IMG/VR virus record: IMGVR_UViG_3300003323_000672
Coordinates: 1-29,645 of that record
Direction: 5' to 3' (one strand)
Length of the DNA stretch: 29,645 bases
From: a virus
Position numbers and translations under genes: made by a program. A model generated the notes under the pieces. The model saw only the letters and a program-made list of their open reading frames with translations, had not been told where the DNA came from and did no database searches. Shown one piece after another: positions 8,109 through 16,541 of this stretch (position 1 is its first letter; each line of letters starts with the position of its first letter).

Positions 8109-9580
8109 TGGATTGGGGCTTCTGCGGGCCTGCCTACACGGCCGCCAACCCCGACCAGGACGCGCAGGAGCTGATCAACTGGTACCTCGAGAAGGCGCAG
8201 TCCGAGCATGCGGCGGAGAAGTTTGCGCTCCTGGGCGTGCCGGGCCGCATGCAAGTGGCGGCGCTCACGGCCGCCGAGGTGCGTGGCGCCTGGGTGCTCA
8301 CCGGTGGCACGCAATGCCTCTGGGTCGCAGGGAAGGGCGTCTGGCTGATGACCATCAATGCCGCAGCGACGTCGACGACGCCGGCGACGTTCACGGTCAA
8401 GCAGGTGGGCTCGATCGCGAGCAGCTCCGGCCAGGTCAGCATCCGAGACAACGCCACCGGCGGCGTGGCGGTCATCGTCGACGGGACCGCCGCGGGCTAC
8501 GTGTACAAGATCAGCACGCAGGTGCTATCGACGATCTCCGATCCGGCGTTCTATGGCGCCGACAAGGTCGCCTTCATCGATGGGTGGCTGGTGTTCAACA
8601 AACCCGGCACGCAGACCTTCTATACGTCGCCGCTGTATTGGGATGGAGTGAAGGCGTTCGACGCCACGTACTTCGCGCTCAAGGACTCCTCGAGCGACAA
8701 CCTCGTGACGCTGATTGAGTCGCTGCGCGAGCTGTGGCTGGTGGGCGAGCGTACGACCGAGATCTGGTACGACGCCGGCAATCAGTTCTTCCCGTTCTCG
8801 CGGCTTGAGGGCGTGACGCTGCAGATCGGCTGCTGCGCCAAGCACTCGATCACCCGATTCGGCGAGGGCCTTGCGTGGCTGGCCGGAAGCGAGCGCGGGC
8901 AGAACCTTGTGATGATGACGCAGGGCTACCAGGCCAAGCCCATCTCGAACGAGGCGGTCACGAATGCGATCAACTCGTACCCGGTGGTCTCGGATGCTAT
9001 CGGCTACAGCTACAGCGAGGCCGGGCACACGTTCTATGTGCTCACGTTCCCGACGGCCGATGTCACCTGGGTGTACGACGCGACGTCGGGCGAATGGCAC
9101 AAGCGCGCCGCCTTCGACGCGGCCGCGGGCCTGTTCCATCGCGAAGGCGCGAACTGCTACGTGAACTTCGCCAATCAGCGGTTGGTGGGAGACAAGTCAA
9201 ACGGCTCTGTCTGCGCGCTCAGCCGCACTGCCTACACCGACAACGGCGCGCCGCTCGTCGCACTTCGCCGCACCGCGCACGTGTGGGACGGCGACGAGCG
9301 CGAGCGCCTGTTCCACAACCGGCTGCAGATCAAGGTGCGTGCCGGGCTCGGCCCGTTGACGGGGCAGGGTTCGAATCCGCAGTTCATGGTGCGGTGGTCG
9401 AACGACAGCGGCCAGACTTGGAGCAATCAGCAACTCGTGGCCATCGGCCAAACGGGCGACACCCGCCACCGCGCGATCGCCAGGCGCCTCGGTTCCTCGC
9501 GCGATCGCATCTATGAAGTCTCGATCAGCGACCCGGTCTGCCGAGACATCGTCTCCGCTTCCTTGCAGGTATCCGAATGA
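8108..9580 (+). CDS. P22 gp10-like packaged-DNA stabilisation / tail needle-hub protein
   Basis: The product is 490 aa, near the 472 aa of P22 gp10. That protein forms the hub below the adaptor ring and helps retain DNA. Typical features are the N-terminal QELINWYLEKAQSEHA segment followed by LLGVPGRMQ, then repeated β-blade-like segments. A later landmark is EGVTLQIGCCAKHSITRF, followed by EGLAWLAGSERGQNLVMM and NEAVTNAINSYP. I chose ATG 8108 over an upstream in-frame codon at 8081. It has GGAGGG at 8095-8100 and forms a one-base TAATG overlap with the gp4-like gene. The 3' end overlaps the following start as ATGA. Identification is by family pattern and gene order. Confidence 0.82.
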   Translation: MDWGFCGPAYTAANPDQDAQELINWYLEKAQSEHAAEKFALLGVPGRMQVAALTAAEVRGAWVLTGGTQCLWVAGKGVWLMTINAAATSTTPATFTVKQVGSIASSSGQVSIRDNATGGVAVIVDGTAAGYVYKISTQVLSTISDPAFYGADKVAFIDGWLVFNKPGTQTFYTSPLYWDGVKAFDATYFALKDSSSDNLVTLIESLRELWLVGERTTEIWYDAGNQFFPFSRLEGVTLQIGCCAKHSITRFGEGLAWLAGSERGQNLVMMTQGYQAKPISNEAVTNAINSYPVVSDAIGYSYSEAGHTFYVLTFPTADVTWVYDATSGEWHKRAAFDAAAGLFHREGANCYVNFANQRLVGDKSNGSVCALSRTAYTDNGAPLVALRRTAHVWDGDERERLFHNRLQIKVRAGLGPLTGQGSNPQFMVRWSNDSGQTWSNQQLVAIGQTGDTRHRAIARRLGSSRDRIYEVSISDPVCRDIVSASLQVSE

Positions 9581-10155
9581 GCCTCACTACCGCCGCCAAG
9601 AACACGATGCTCAACGCGCTGACCATCGACACCGCGTCGCTGCATACCGCCTTCCCGGGCCTGACCGGGGCCAATGAGGTCTCCGGAGGCGCGCCGGCCT
9701 ATGCGCGCAAGGCAGTGAGCTTTGCGGCTGCCGCTGGCGGATCGCGCTCGCTGTCCGCCGCCGTCACGTTCGACGTGCCTGCCACGACGGTGCGGTGGTT
9801 CGGCTTCTGGTCGTCTGGAACATACGTCGGCTATGCAGCCAATGGTGGGCAGCAGCTGCTATTCCAAGTCGACGTGACCAACAACCTGGTGCGGTCCACC
9901 GCACACGGCCTCGCAAATGGTACGAAGGTCGTGTTCTTCAATTCGACCGTGCCCACGCCGCTGGTCGAGGGCACGGTCTACTTCGTGGTCAATGCCACGA
10001 CGGACACGTTCCAGGTGTCGGCGACCCTTGGCGGTCCAGCCATTGTGCTGACCGGCGCAGGCTCTGGCGATGCGCTGTCGACCATCATCGAGGACGTGTA
10101 CGCCGCCCAGGGTTCGCACACGCTCAGCGCCGACAGCTACGGCCTGATCTTCTGA
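9577..10155 (+). CDS. Tail-associated virion protein with inserted β module
   Basis: This 192-aa protein starts inside the stop of the gp10-like gene. Its N-terminal part (LTTAAKNTMLNALTID, SLHTAFPGLTGANEVSGG, AYARKAVSF, then a VRWFGFWSSGTYVG strand) matches a widespread family of short phage tail proteins of roughly 120-130 aa. It also has that family's end (AAQGSHTLSADSYGLIF). Between them lies an extra unit at about residues 99-167 with STAHGLANGTKVVF, VEGTVYFVVNATTDTFQVS and GGPAIVLTGAGSGD. I recognise this as a small β module that recurs in unrelated phage virion proteins. The role in the virion is unknown; tail tube or fibre attachment is a guess. Confidence 0.65.
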   Translation: MSLTTAAKNTMLNALTIDTASLHTAFPGLTGANEVSGGAPAYARKAVSFAAAAGGSRSLSAAVTFDVPATTVRWFGFWSSGTYVGYAANGGQQLLFQVDVTNNLVRSTAHGLANGTKVVFFNSTVPTPLVEGTVYFVVNATTDTFQVSATLGGPAIVLTGAGSGDALSTIIEDVYAAQGSHTLSADSYGLIF

Positions 10156-10159
10156 CGCC

Positions 10160-10657
10160 ATGGCCAGCGAATCCGCCTCGATCCTGATCGGGGTCACGCT
10201 CGGCAACACCAGCAAGAAGGGCGGCTCCGCGAGCGCGCAGATCGTCACCGGGGCGCTCGAACAGCCGCAACCGTACAGCGGCGGCTCGGGGGTCATCCAG
10301 TCCTCGAACGCTGCGGTCAAGGTGCAGATCCCGCACGTCAGCCAGATCTTCGGCCGCGTCAACGACGACGGCACGGTGTCGATCAGCAAGGACTGGTATC
10401 GGTTCCTGCACGACTTCTTCAACAAGATGGGCGGACCGCAGGGCGCGTCGATCGACGATCTGTCCACGACCGTCGTGGCCACGCGTGAGCAGGCGATCGT
10501 GGCGACCAACGGCGTGGCCGCGGTGAGCCAGCAAGTCGACGCCAACGCGCAGTCGCTCGCGGTCACGGTGCAGGTCGCCCAGAACAACTCGCTGGCGGGG
10601 TCGTCGCAGATTCCGCCCGTCACCTACAGCTCCAGGCCGGGGCAGATGGAAAGGTAA
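10160..10657 (+). CDS. Hypothetical virion-associated protein
   Basis: The product is 165 aa, four bases after the previous gene. A flexible Gly/Ser-rich N-terminus is followed by VQIPHVSQIFGRVNDDGTVSISKDWYRFLHDFFNKMGG. The 'SxDWYRFL' phrase is common in short phage proteins encoded between tail genes. The C-terminal half (VATREQAIVATNGVAAVSQQ, DANAQSLAVTVQVAQNN) looks like a helix or trimeric coiled coil of the kind found in fibre-like proteins. No enzyme motif is present. I cannot name the function; a structural or fibre-linked role is inferred from place and coiled-coil character. Confidence 0.6.
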   Translation: MASESASILIGVTLGNTSKKGGSASAQIVTGALEQPQPYSGGSGVIQSSNAAVKVQIPHVSQIFGRVNDDGTVSISKDWYRFLHDFFNKMGGPQGASIDDLSTTVVATREQAIVATNGVAAVSQQVDANAQSLAVTVQVAQNNSLAGSSQIPPVTYSSRPGQMER

Positions 10658-10662
10658 GGACC

Positions 10663-10998
10663 ATGTCCTCGAAAAAGTACAAGCGCGCGTCGACGGCCGA
10701 CGTCAACCTCGCGGTGATCCAGCAACTGGGCGCGAACCTGCGCGGCATCATCGCCACGAACACCAACGCGGCGGCGCGGTTCCTCAAGTTCTATGACAAG
10801 GCCGACCCGGTCGTGGTGGGCACCGACGTGCCGGTCATCACCATGGCCCTGGCTGCGTCGGGCCTGACCACCGCGTTCCCGACCGATGGGATCAACTTCA
10901 AGCTGGGGTTGGCCATGGCCATCACCGGCCTGGCCGCGGACAACGATGCGACGGCGGTGGGCGCCGGCGACGTGCTGTTGACGGTGCTGTTCGAATGA
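10663..10998 (+). CDS. Small virion-associated protein
   Basis: This 111-aa β-rich protein resembles short phage proteins that carry the phrases GIIATNTNAAARFLKFYDKA, VGTDVPVITMALAASG and GLAMAITGLAADNDATAV. I recognise these phrases from many tailed-phage structural regions. It follows an AAGG-type ribosome-binding site and overlaps the cupin gene by four bases (ATGA). No signal peptide or catalytic residues are seen. The likely role is a minor structural component. The precise position in the particle is unknown. Confidence 0.6.
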   Translation: MSSKKYKRASTADVNLAVIQQLGANLRGIIATNTNAAARFLKFYDKADPVVVGTDVPVITMALAASGLTTAFPTDGINFKLGLAMAITGLAADNDATAVGAGDVLLTVLFE

Positions 10999-11327
10999 AC
11001 CTCGCCGCCGAAATGGCCGCCCTCGGCATCGCCGACGAGCCGTACTTCGTGGGCGATGGATTCGCCAAGCTATTCAACATGCCCGCGGGCCGCGTGATTG
11101 GGCAACACGCCCACAAGGTGGGTCACCTGGGCATCTTGCTGCTGGGCACCGTGCGCGTGACCGTTCCACACGCCGTCACCGAGTACACGGCGCCGGCGGT
11201 GATCGAGCTGCCCGCGCATGTGGCGCACGAGATCGAATCAGTCACGACCGCGCTGTGGGCGTGCGTCTGGCCGAACGCGGATGGGGCCCTCAATGAGGCC
11301 GACTTCGAGACTCTGGTGGTCGAATGA
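10995..11327 (+). CDS. Cupin-fold protein
   Basis: This is a compact 110-aa single-domain cupin. The first metal-binding motif is G-x4-HAH at residues 36-40 (His38, His40), with a further His44 before GILLLGTVRV. The second motif lies around PAHVAHEIESV (His75, His78). The pattern implies a divalent metal site. Position 44 is His where classical cupins have Glu, so substrate and activity cannot be read from sequence. It overlaps by four bases both the preceding gene and the following oxygenase gene, so the three are probably co-translated. A metal-dependent accessory or sugar-binding/epimerase-like role is possible. A structural role in the virion is the alternative. Confidence 0.7.
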   Translation: MNLAAEMAALGIADEPYFVGDGFAKLFNMPAGRVIGQHAHKVGHLGILLLGTVRVTVPHAVTEYTAPAVIELPAHVAHEIESVTTALWACVWPNADGALNEADFETLVVE

Positions 11328-11938
11328 AAAACTTCGTGCAAATCGCCGCGAACGTCGACGTCATGCCGCTCGTGCTCGAGCTGCAGCGGCAGCCCGATCT
11401 GTGGGACAAGAACCCATGTCGCCTGTCGAAGTTCGGGCCGCATCGCGAGACGCAGGACATCTTCCTGCGCTACCGGGACGAGCGGCCGCACATCGAGAGC
11501 GGAAACTGGTCGACCTTCAGCGATGAGCACATTCCGGTCTGGTACCAGTCGATTGACCGGCTGCCGGCGGCGCGCCAGATCTGCTTCGATCTCATGGCGC
11601 GCGTCAAGGGCGAGATGCTCGGCGGCGTGTTCCTGTACCGTGTGCCACCCGGCAAGCAGATCTACCCGCACCGCGATCCCGGCTGGCACCCGACGTTCTA
11701 TGACAAGTTCAACGTGTGCCTGCAGTCCAACGACCAGACCGCGTTCGAGTACCCCGACGAGGGCGAGGCATTCGTGCAGCGCCGCGGCGACGTGCACTGG
11801 TTCCGCAACGACACGCGCCACCAGATCTTCAATCGAGGCCAGGACGATCACATCGTGCTGACCGTGTGCATCCGGCAGGACAGGGGCGAGCGCTGCCCCT
11901 GGTCGCCTGAGGGATGGACCATGGACGGGAGCCGCTGA
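11324..11938 (+). CDS. 2-oxoglutarate/Fe(II) oxygenase-like protein (Asp/Asn β-hydroxylase type)
   Basis: The product (204 aa) resembles the aspartyl/asparaginyl β-hydroxylase branch of the 2OG-Fe(II) dioxygenases. The iron-binding HxD is in YPHRDPGWHP (His116, Asp118) after a GGVFLYRVPPGKQIYPH strand. The distal His is probably in TRHQIFNRG (His166), followed by a DDHIVLTVCI strand and basic residues able to bind 2-oxoglutarate. Such enzymes hydroxylate protein side chains or small molecules. Its start overlaps the cupin stop (ATGA), and it sits between tail and ejection genes. A plausible target is a virion or host protein, but this is inference. All three iron ligands appear present, so it is probably active. 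Confidence 0.75.
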   Translation: MKNFVQIAANVDVMPLVLELQRQPDLWDKNPCRLSKFGPHRETQDIFLRYRDERPHIESGNWSTFSDEHIPVWYQSIDRLPAARQICFDLMARVKGEMLGGVFLYRVPPGKQIYPHRDPGWHPTFYDKFNVCLQSNDQTAFEYPDEGEAFVQRRGDVHWFRNDTRHQIFNRGQDDHIVLTVCIRQDRGERCPWSPEGWTMDGSR

Positions 11939-11939
11939 A

Positions 11940-12677
11940 ATGCCAGCCGCATGGGTAGGACTCGCCTCGGCCGCCGTCGGAGCCGTCGGCGCAATCACGG
12001 CATCGGGGCAGCAGTCAAGCGCCGCCAACAAGGCGACCGATGCGCAGCAGGCGATGTTCCAGCAGACGTTCGACGCCGGCTCGCCGTATCGGCTGGCAGG
12101 CCAGCAGGCCACCGGCAAGCTGTCGGACCTGCTCGGGATCTCGAGCAACACCGGCGCGGTGGGCTACGGGTCGCTCACGCAGCCCTTCACGGCCGCCGAC
12201 TACCTGGCCAACAAGGATCTGGGCTACCAGTTCCAGTTGAACCAAGGCCAGAATGCGCTGCAGAACTCGCAGGCCGCGCAGGGTGGGGCGCTGTCGGGCG
12301 CCGCGCTCAAGAGCCTGATCGCCTACAACCAAGACTACGCCTCGACGGGTTACCAGAACGCCTGGAATCGCTGGAACGCGCAGCAGACGAACACGATCAA
12401 CCGGCTGGGCAGCCTCGCGCAGCTTGGCCAAGCCGCGAGCACCAACAGCGCCACCGGCGCGAGCTCGTTCTCCAACGGCATCGCCAACACCATCACCGGC
12501 GCCGGCAACGCCGCGGCGGCCGGCACGGTGGGCGCCGCGAACGCGGTCAACAGCGGCCTGGGCTACTACTATCTGAGCCAGAACAACGGCGGCGGCTCGG
12601 TGCCTGGCTTCAACGGCAACGCCTCCACGGGCTACACCAACCAGGAACCCTGGACGGTGGGCCCGACGGGGCCGTGA
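11940..12677 (+). CDS. DNA-ejection / internal virion protein (short)
   Basis: This 245-aa protein belongs by pattern to a family common in podoviruses. It has a hydrophobic Ala/Gly N-terminus (GLASAAVGAVGAITASG), Gln/Ala-rich helix, GSPYRLAGQQATGKL, then PFTAADYLANKDLGYQFQLNQG, ALQNSQAAQGGALSGAALKSL and a long helical Asn/Gln/Ala-rich region ending in a Gly-rich tail. Such proteins are packed in the head and leave with the DNA to form part of the channel across the host envelope; P22 gp7 is one candidate equivalent. The start is one base after the oxygenase stop. The family resemblance is good, but the P22 equivalence is inferred from order. Confidence 0.72.
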   Translation: MPAAWVGLASAAVGAVGAITASGQQSSAANKATDAQQAMFQQTFDAGSPYRLAGQQATGKLSDLLGISSNTGAVGYGSLTQPFTAADYLANKDLGYQFQLNQGQNALQNSQAAQGGALSGAALKSLIAYNQDYASTGYQNAWNRWNAQQTNTINRLGSLAQLGQAASTNSATGASSFSNGIANTITGAGNAAAAGTVGAANAVNSGLGYYYLSQNNGGGSVPGFNGNASTGYTNQEPWTVGPTGP

Positions 12678-12689
12678 ACGAGGGACACG

Positions 12690-14198
12690 ATGGCACTCGA
12701 CACCTCCATCCCGCTGCAGACTGACGCGGGCGCGCCGCTCAAGACGCTGGGCAGTGTCCTGGCGATCCGCAACCAGCAGCAGCAGCTCCGGGCCGGCCAG
12801 ATGGCCAACCAGCAGGCCGGCATCGACCTGCAGGAGCGCCAGGGCGTGCAGGGCGTGCTGTCCAACATCAAGGACTACCAGGACGCCGCCGGCAACGTCG
12901 ACTACCAGAAGCTGACGCCGGCGATCATGTCTGTAGCGCCCACGACCGGCGCGGACGTGCTGTCGCGGGTCTACCAGGCGCAGTCGGCGGCCACCGCGGC
13001 CAAGACGTCGGTGGTCAGCCTCGACGCGGCGTCGCGCAAGGTCGTCGGCAACGCCCTGTACTCGCTCAAGGACCAGCCGCCCGAGGTCGTGTCTCGGACG
13101 ATGGAGGGCCTCAAGTCCGCCTACCCGTCGCTGGCGCCAGCGGTGGACTTCCTGGGCACGTACATCGTGGGCCCGAACGCGAACGATCCCAAGCAGCTGA
13201 ACCAGCACCTCGACGCCGCGGGCCGCTTCGTGCAGGAGGCCGGCACCCAGCAGTCAATGCAGACGCCCGAGGGTGTCACCGTCAACAACGGCGCATCGAC
13301 CAAGGTCGTCAGCACCAAGCCCGGCACCATGGTCGCGCCCGGCGAGGTCGTGCCCGGCACCGCGGCGACGCTGCAGCCAGGCCCGACGACGCCCACGGTC
13401 GATACCACCACCGGCCAGCCGGGCATCACCGGCGCCGCGCAGGCGGATTTCTCCGGCCTGCAGGGCCCGGGCCGCGGCGCGGCGCTGGCCGACATCGCCT
13501 CGGGCAACGCCGACGCCAACGTGCGCCGCGAGGCCGCCAACGCGCTTGCCGGCCGGCCGCAGGGGTTCATCCCACAGGGTCTGCCAGCGGGTCAAGCGCA
13601 GAACATCAGCGACAACGTCACGCAGATGAACACGCACTTCTCGCGCCTGCAGGACGAGGCGGCAGGCAACCAGCTCCAGCAAGGGCTCATTGGCAACATC
13701 AAGTCGCTGGCGGCCGGCGCGGCGACTGGCACCGGCGCAGGTCGCAAAGCGTTCATCTCCGGCTTGCTGGCGGCCTTTCACATCCCCGGCACCGGCGACG
13801 AGGCCAAGGACACCGATCTGCTTGAGAAGAACATGGCGCAGCTCAATCTGTCGACGCCAGCATCGACGGACGCCGCGCGCACGATTGTCAGCGCCGCGCG
13901 GCCGCATGGCACGATGCAAGAGGGCGCCATCATCGAGGCTGCCGACCAGCTCGCCGGGCAGATCCGCGCGAACGTGGCGATCCGCAACGCGTTGTCGAGC
14001 TACAAGATGATGGGCGACGTCCAGGGCTACCAGGCTGCGCGCCAGAAGATCGAGAGCATCGCCGATCCGCGTGCGTTCCAATTTGAAGCCGCTGATGACG
14101 CCGGCCGACGCAAGATGCTGGCCAACCTGACTCCGGATGACCGCGCGCAGCTACGTTCGAAGATCCAGCAGCTCGAAGAGATGGGGCTCGTCAAGTGA
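12690..14198 (+). CDS. Putative DNA-ejection protein, 502 aa
   Basis: The gene follows GAGGGA, six bases before its ATG. The N-terminal third is Gln/Ala-rich helix (AIRNQQQQLRAGQMANQQAGIDLQ, a pattern shared by phage internal proteins). A central low-complexity Thr/Pro/Val segment around residues 205-245 follows, and the C-terminal half is helical with ANLTPDDRAQLRSKIQQLEEMG at the end. There is no TM segment or catalytic motif. Its place between the short ejection protein and the large 719-aa protein, and its Ala/Gln bias, match the ejection block of P22-like phages. It overlaps the next gene by four bases (GTGA). No specific P22 homologue can be assigned by eye. Confidence 0.62.
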   Translation: MALDTSIPLQTDAGAPLKTLGSVLAIRNQQQQLRAGQMANQQAGIDLQERQGVQGVLSNIKDYQDAAGNVDYQKLTPAIMSVAPTTGADVLSRVYQAQSAATAAKTSVVSLDAASRKVVGNALYSLKDQPPEVVSRTMEGLKSAYPSLAPAVDFLGTYIVGPNANDPKQLNQHLDAAGRFVQEAGTQQSMQTPEGVTVNNGASTKVVSTKPGTMVAPGEVVPGTAATLQPGPTTPTVDTTTGQPGITGAAQADFSGLQGPGRGAALADIASGNADANVRREAANALAGRPQGFIPQGLPAGQAQNISDNVTQMNTHFSRLQDEAAGNQLQQGLIGNIKSLAAGAATGTGAGRKAFISGLLAAFHIPGTGDEAKDTDLLEKNMAQLNLSTPASTDAARTIVSAARPHGTMQEGAIIEAADQLAGQIRANVAIRNALSSYKMMGDVQGYQAARQKIESIADPRAFQFEAADDAGRRKMLANLTPDDRAQLRSKIQQLEEMGLVK

Positions 14199-16354
14199 GC
14201 TCGCTGCTCGACTCCTTCGATCAAGCCGCATCGGCGGCCGCGACGCCGGCCAAGAAAAAGAGCTTGACGTCGTCGTTCGATGAGGCAGCTGCCGCTGCGG
14301 CGCCCTCGGTGGCGATCGCGCCCGCGCCGGCAGCGCCGAAGCACTGGTGGGAGATCACGCCAGAACAGCAGGCGCAGCTCGACCAAGCCAAAGCGGCCAA
14401 TGGCGGCGCCGGCGGCGGTCTCTTGCAGGTGGGTGCGCATGCGGTCACTAGCGCGGTGGGCAACTTGGCCGGGTTGGCGCGCGCCGGCGGCGCATTCCTG
14501 GGCGGCGCGAACCTGAACGAGGCCACCGACGAACTCGAGCGCACACGCGATGCGCTGACGTACGAGCCGCCTCAGGGATCGGCCGGAGACACCCTGCTGA
14601 AGATGGCCGGCGGTTACAAGTACAGCCCGCTCAAGCTGCTTGCTGGCGCCACCGGGTACCTCGGCGACAAGACGCTGGATGCTACCGGCAGCCCCGCGCT
14701 TGCCACGTTGACGGATGTCGGCGCCAATGCCGCCGCAACCATGGGCGCCGGCAAGCTCGTGGGCCGCACGCTCGGGCCTGCGCGCGAGCCGGTGGCGCCG
14801 CCCGCGCGCGTCGAACCGACCCTGACGCCGCCGCCGCCCGCTCCTGTCGTCGCTGCGCCATCGCCGCCCGTGAACCTGCAACTGACCCCGCAGGAGCCAG
14901 TTCCTGCGCGTCCCGCACCGTTCCCAGGGGCGGAGCCTTCGCCGGCCGCTCCGAGCCCCGCCATGGCCCCTCCAGGCCGCGCCGTGACCACCCAACCGCC
15001 AGCCCCGACCTTCAGCGACCCGGCCGCCGGTGTCTTTGCTGAGGCGAACCCGGACGTCGCGGGCGGCCTTCCGGCAGCCGAGCAGTCCCGGCGCGCCGCG
15101 GTGCTTCGGCAGATCGGGCTGGATCGGGTCCGCGCGAGCGCCGTCACCGGCGATGCCGGCGCCGCGTCGACGGACTTCCAGACTTCGCGCCTGGACAGCC
15201 CGGCCGGCCTCGAGATGCGCAACTCGATCGCCAGCGAGAAGACCGCGCTGCAGAACTACGCCGAGGGCATTCGGGAGCGGACGGGCGGCTCCGCGCTCAA
15301 CGACCAGGCCGCCAAGTTGGCCCGCGGCAACACGATCGTGGCGCCGTTGGACGCGCTCAAGGACTTCTACGACAGCCGCATCAAGCAGCTGTACCAGACG
15401 GCCGACGAGCGCGCGCAAAGTGTGCCTACGCAGCTCGAGGGATTTCGCACGGCCCTGGGCGACGACTCGCAGCTCACGAACTCCGATCGTGTGCATCTGC
15501 AGACTGCGGTCAATGCCTATGCCAAGAAGCTGGGCATCGTAGATGACCAGGGCAACGTCTTCGCCAACGCCCAGCAGGCCGAGACGATGCGCAAGTACTT
15601 GAATGAGAACTGGAGCCCCCAGAACTCCGGCATGGTCGGACGGCTAAAGGATGCGCTCGACGACGACGTGACCAAGGCTGCGGGCGAAGACGTCTACGCC
15701 GAAGCGCGCGCGATGCGCACCGAGCGCGCGAACACGCTGGACAACCCGAACGGCATCGCCAAGCTCATGGACGCCTCGGGGCCGAACGAGGTCAATCGCA
15801 AGGTGCCGATCGAGCGCATCGCCGACACCGTCACGACAATGCCCGTGGCGCAGCTGCAGCACGTGGTCGACACGCTGCGCAACGCGCCACCGGAGATTCA
15901 GCCGCAGGCCAAAGCAGCGCTGGCCGAGATCAAGGCACAGTTCGCGCACAACGTGAGCGACATCGGCATGAAGCAGGCCGGCCAGTGGAACGCCAAGGGC
16001 GTGCGGCAGTACTTGGCCAACAACTCGGCGCGCATGCAGTCCGTGTTCAGCGGCGACGAGATGAACCAGTTCGGCACGCTCAACGACGCCGGCAACATCC
16101 TCGCGAAGGACCAGAGCTACCCGGGCGCCTACGCGCAGCACCAGAACCTGGTGCGCGCCGGCGTCACGCACGCGATCTCCGGCGGCACGACGGCGCTCGG
16201 AAGCGCGATTGGAGGCCCGGTCGGGGCGGCCCTGGGCAGCCTGGCCGGCAAGAAGATGGCTGGCAAGTTCGACGACGTAGCCAACTTGCGCGCAACGCGC
16301 AAGCGCATGACCAACCTATCCGATCTGGCCAACGACGACAACTCGGGTCAGTAG
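14195..16354 (+). CDS. Large DNA-ejection protein, 719 aa
   Basis: This is the largest protein of the ejection block, starting with a GTG coupled to the previous stop. A twin N-terminal motif is visible (SFDQAASAAATP and SFDEAAAAAAPS, residues 7-37). Then comes a segment with WWEITPEQQAQLDQ, a Gly/Ala-rich helical region, and an extremely Pro-rich linker at about residues 195-276. A long helical domain follows. Near the C-terminus, GGTTALGSAIGGPVGAALG is a glycine-zipper pattern, a type often membrane-inserting. The C-terminus is basic (KKMAGKFDDVANLRATRKRM). This architecture suits a protein extruded through the tail that inserts into the host membrane. No lytic transglycosylase motif is seen. 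Assignment is by position and architecture. Confidence 0.62.
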   Translation: MSSLLDSFDQAASAAATPAKKKSLTSSFDEAAAAAAPSVAIAPAPAAPKHWWEITPEQQAQLDQAKAANGGAGGGLLQVGAHAVTSAVGNLAGLARAGGAFLGGANLNEATDELERTRDALTYEPPQGSAGDTLLKMAGGYKYSPLKLLAGATGYLGDKTLDATGSPALATLTDVGANAAATMGAGKLVGRTLGPAREPVAPPARVEPTLTPPPPAPVVAAPSPPVNLQLTPQEPVPARPAPFPGAEPSPAAPSPAMAPPGRAVTTQPPAPTFSDPAAGVFAEANPDVAGGLPAAEQSRRAAVLRQIGLDRVRASAVTGDAGAASTDFQTSRLDSPAGLEMRNSIASEKTALQNYAEGIRERTGGSALNDQAAKLARGNTIVAPLDALKDFYDSRIKQLYQTADERAQSVPTQLEGFRTALGDDSQLTNSDRVHLQTAVNAYAKKLGIVDDQGNVFANAQQAETMRKYLNENWSPQNSGMVGRLKDALDDDVTKAAGEDVYAEARAMRTERANTLDNPNGIAKLMDASGPNEVNRKVPIERIADTVTTMPVAQLQHVVDTLRNAPPEIQPQAKAALAEIKAQFAHNVSDIGMKQAGQWNAKGVRQYLANNSARMQSVFSGDEMNQFGTLNDAGNILAKDQSYPGAYAQHQNLVRAGVTHAISGGTTALGSAIGGPVGAALGSLAGKKMAGKFDDVANLRATRKRMTNLSDLANDDNSGQ

Positions 16355-16530
16355 AGACCCTCGTACTCCCACCACCGCCGGCAGCGCGCCGGCGCTTCGA
16401 TCCGCGGGGCCGTCCCGGCCTCCCGTTGCGCGGCTTCGCGCTTGATGGCTTGGAGTTGCTCGGCCGTATAGGTGCGCCGGCGTCTGCGTTGTAGCGCTCC
16501 GATCAGCCAATAGACGACGAGCAGTTCCAT
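16348..16530 (-). CDS. Possible small membrane protein, opposite strand
   Basis: This is a 60-aa reading frame on the minus strand, filling most of the 240-base gap between the ejection and tail-spike genes. The N-terminus is hydrophobic (MELLVVYWLIGALQ), followed by an Arg cluster (RRRRR) in positive-inside orientation. A hydrophilic helix (YTAEQLQAIKREAAQREA) precedes a Trp/Tyr-rich end. The last seven bases overlap the 3' end of the ejection gene. A single hydrophobic segment with a cytoplasmic basic tail looks like a real small membrane protein rather than a random shadow. The ribosome-binding site is weak, however, and it is alone against the direction of all late genes. The frame stays open upstream to 16683. 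Moderate to low confidence. Confidence 0.4.
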   Translation of the reverse strand: MELLVVYWLIGALQRRRRRTYTAEQLQAIKREAAQREAGTAPRIEAPARCRRWWEYEGLY

Positions 16531-16541
16531 TTCGCACCCCG

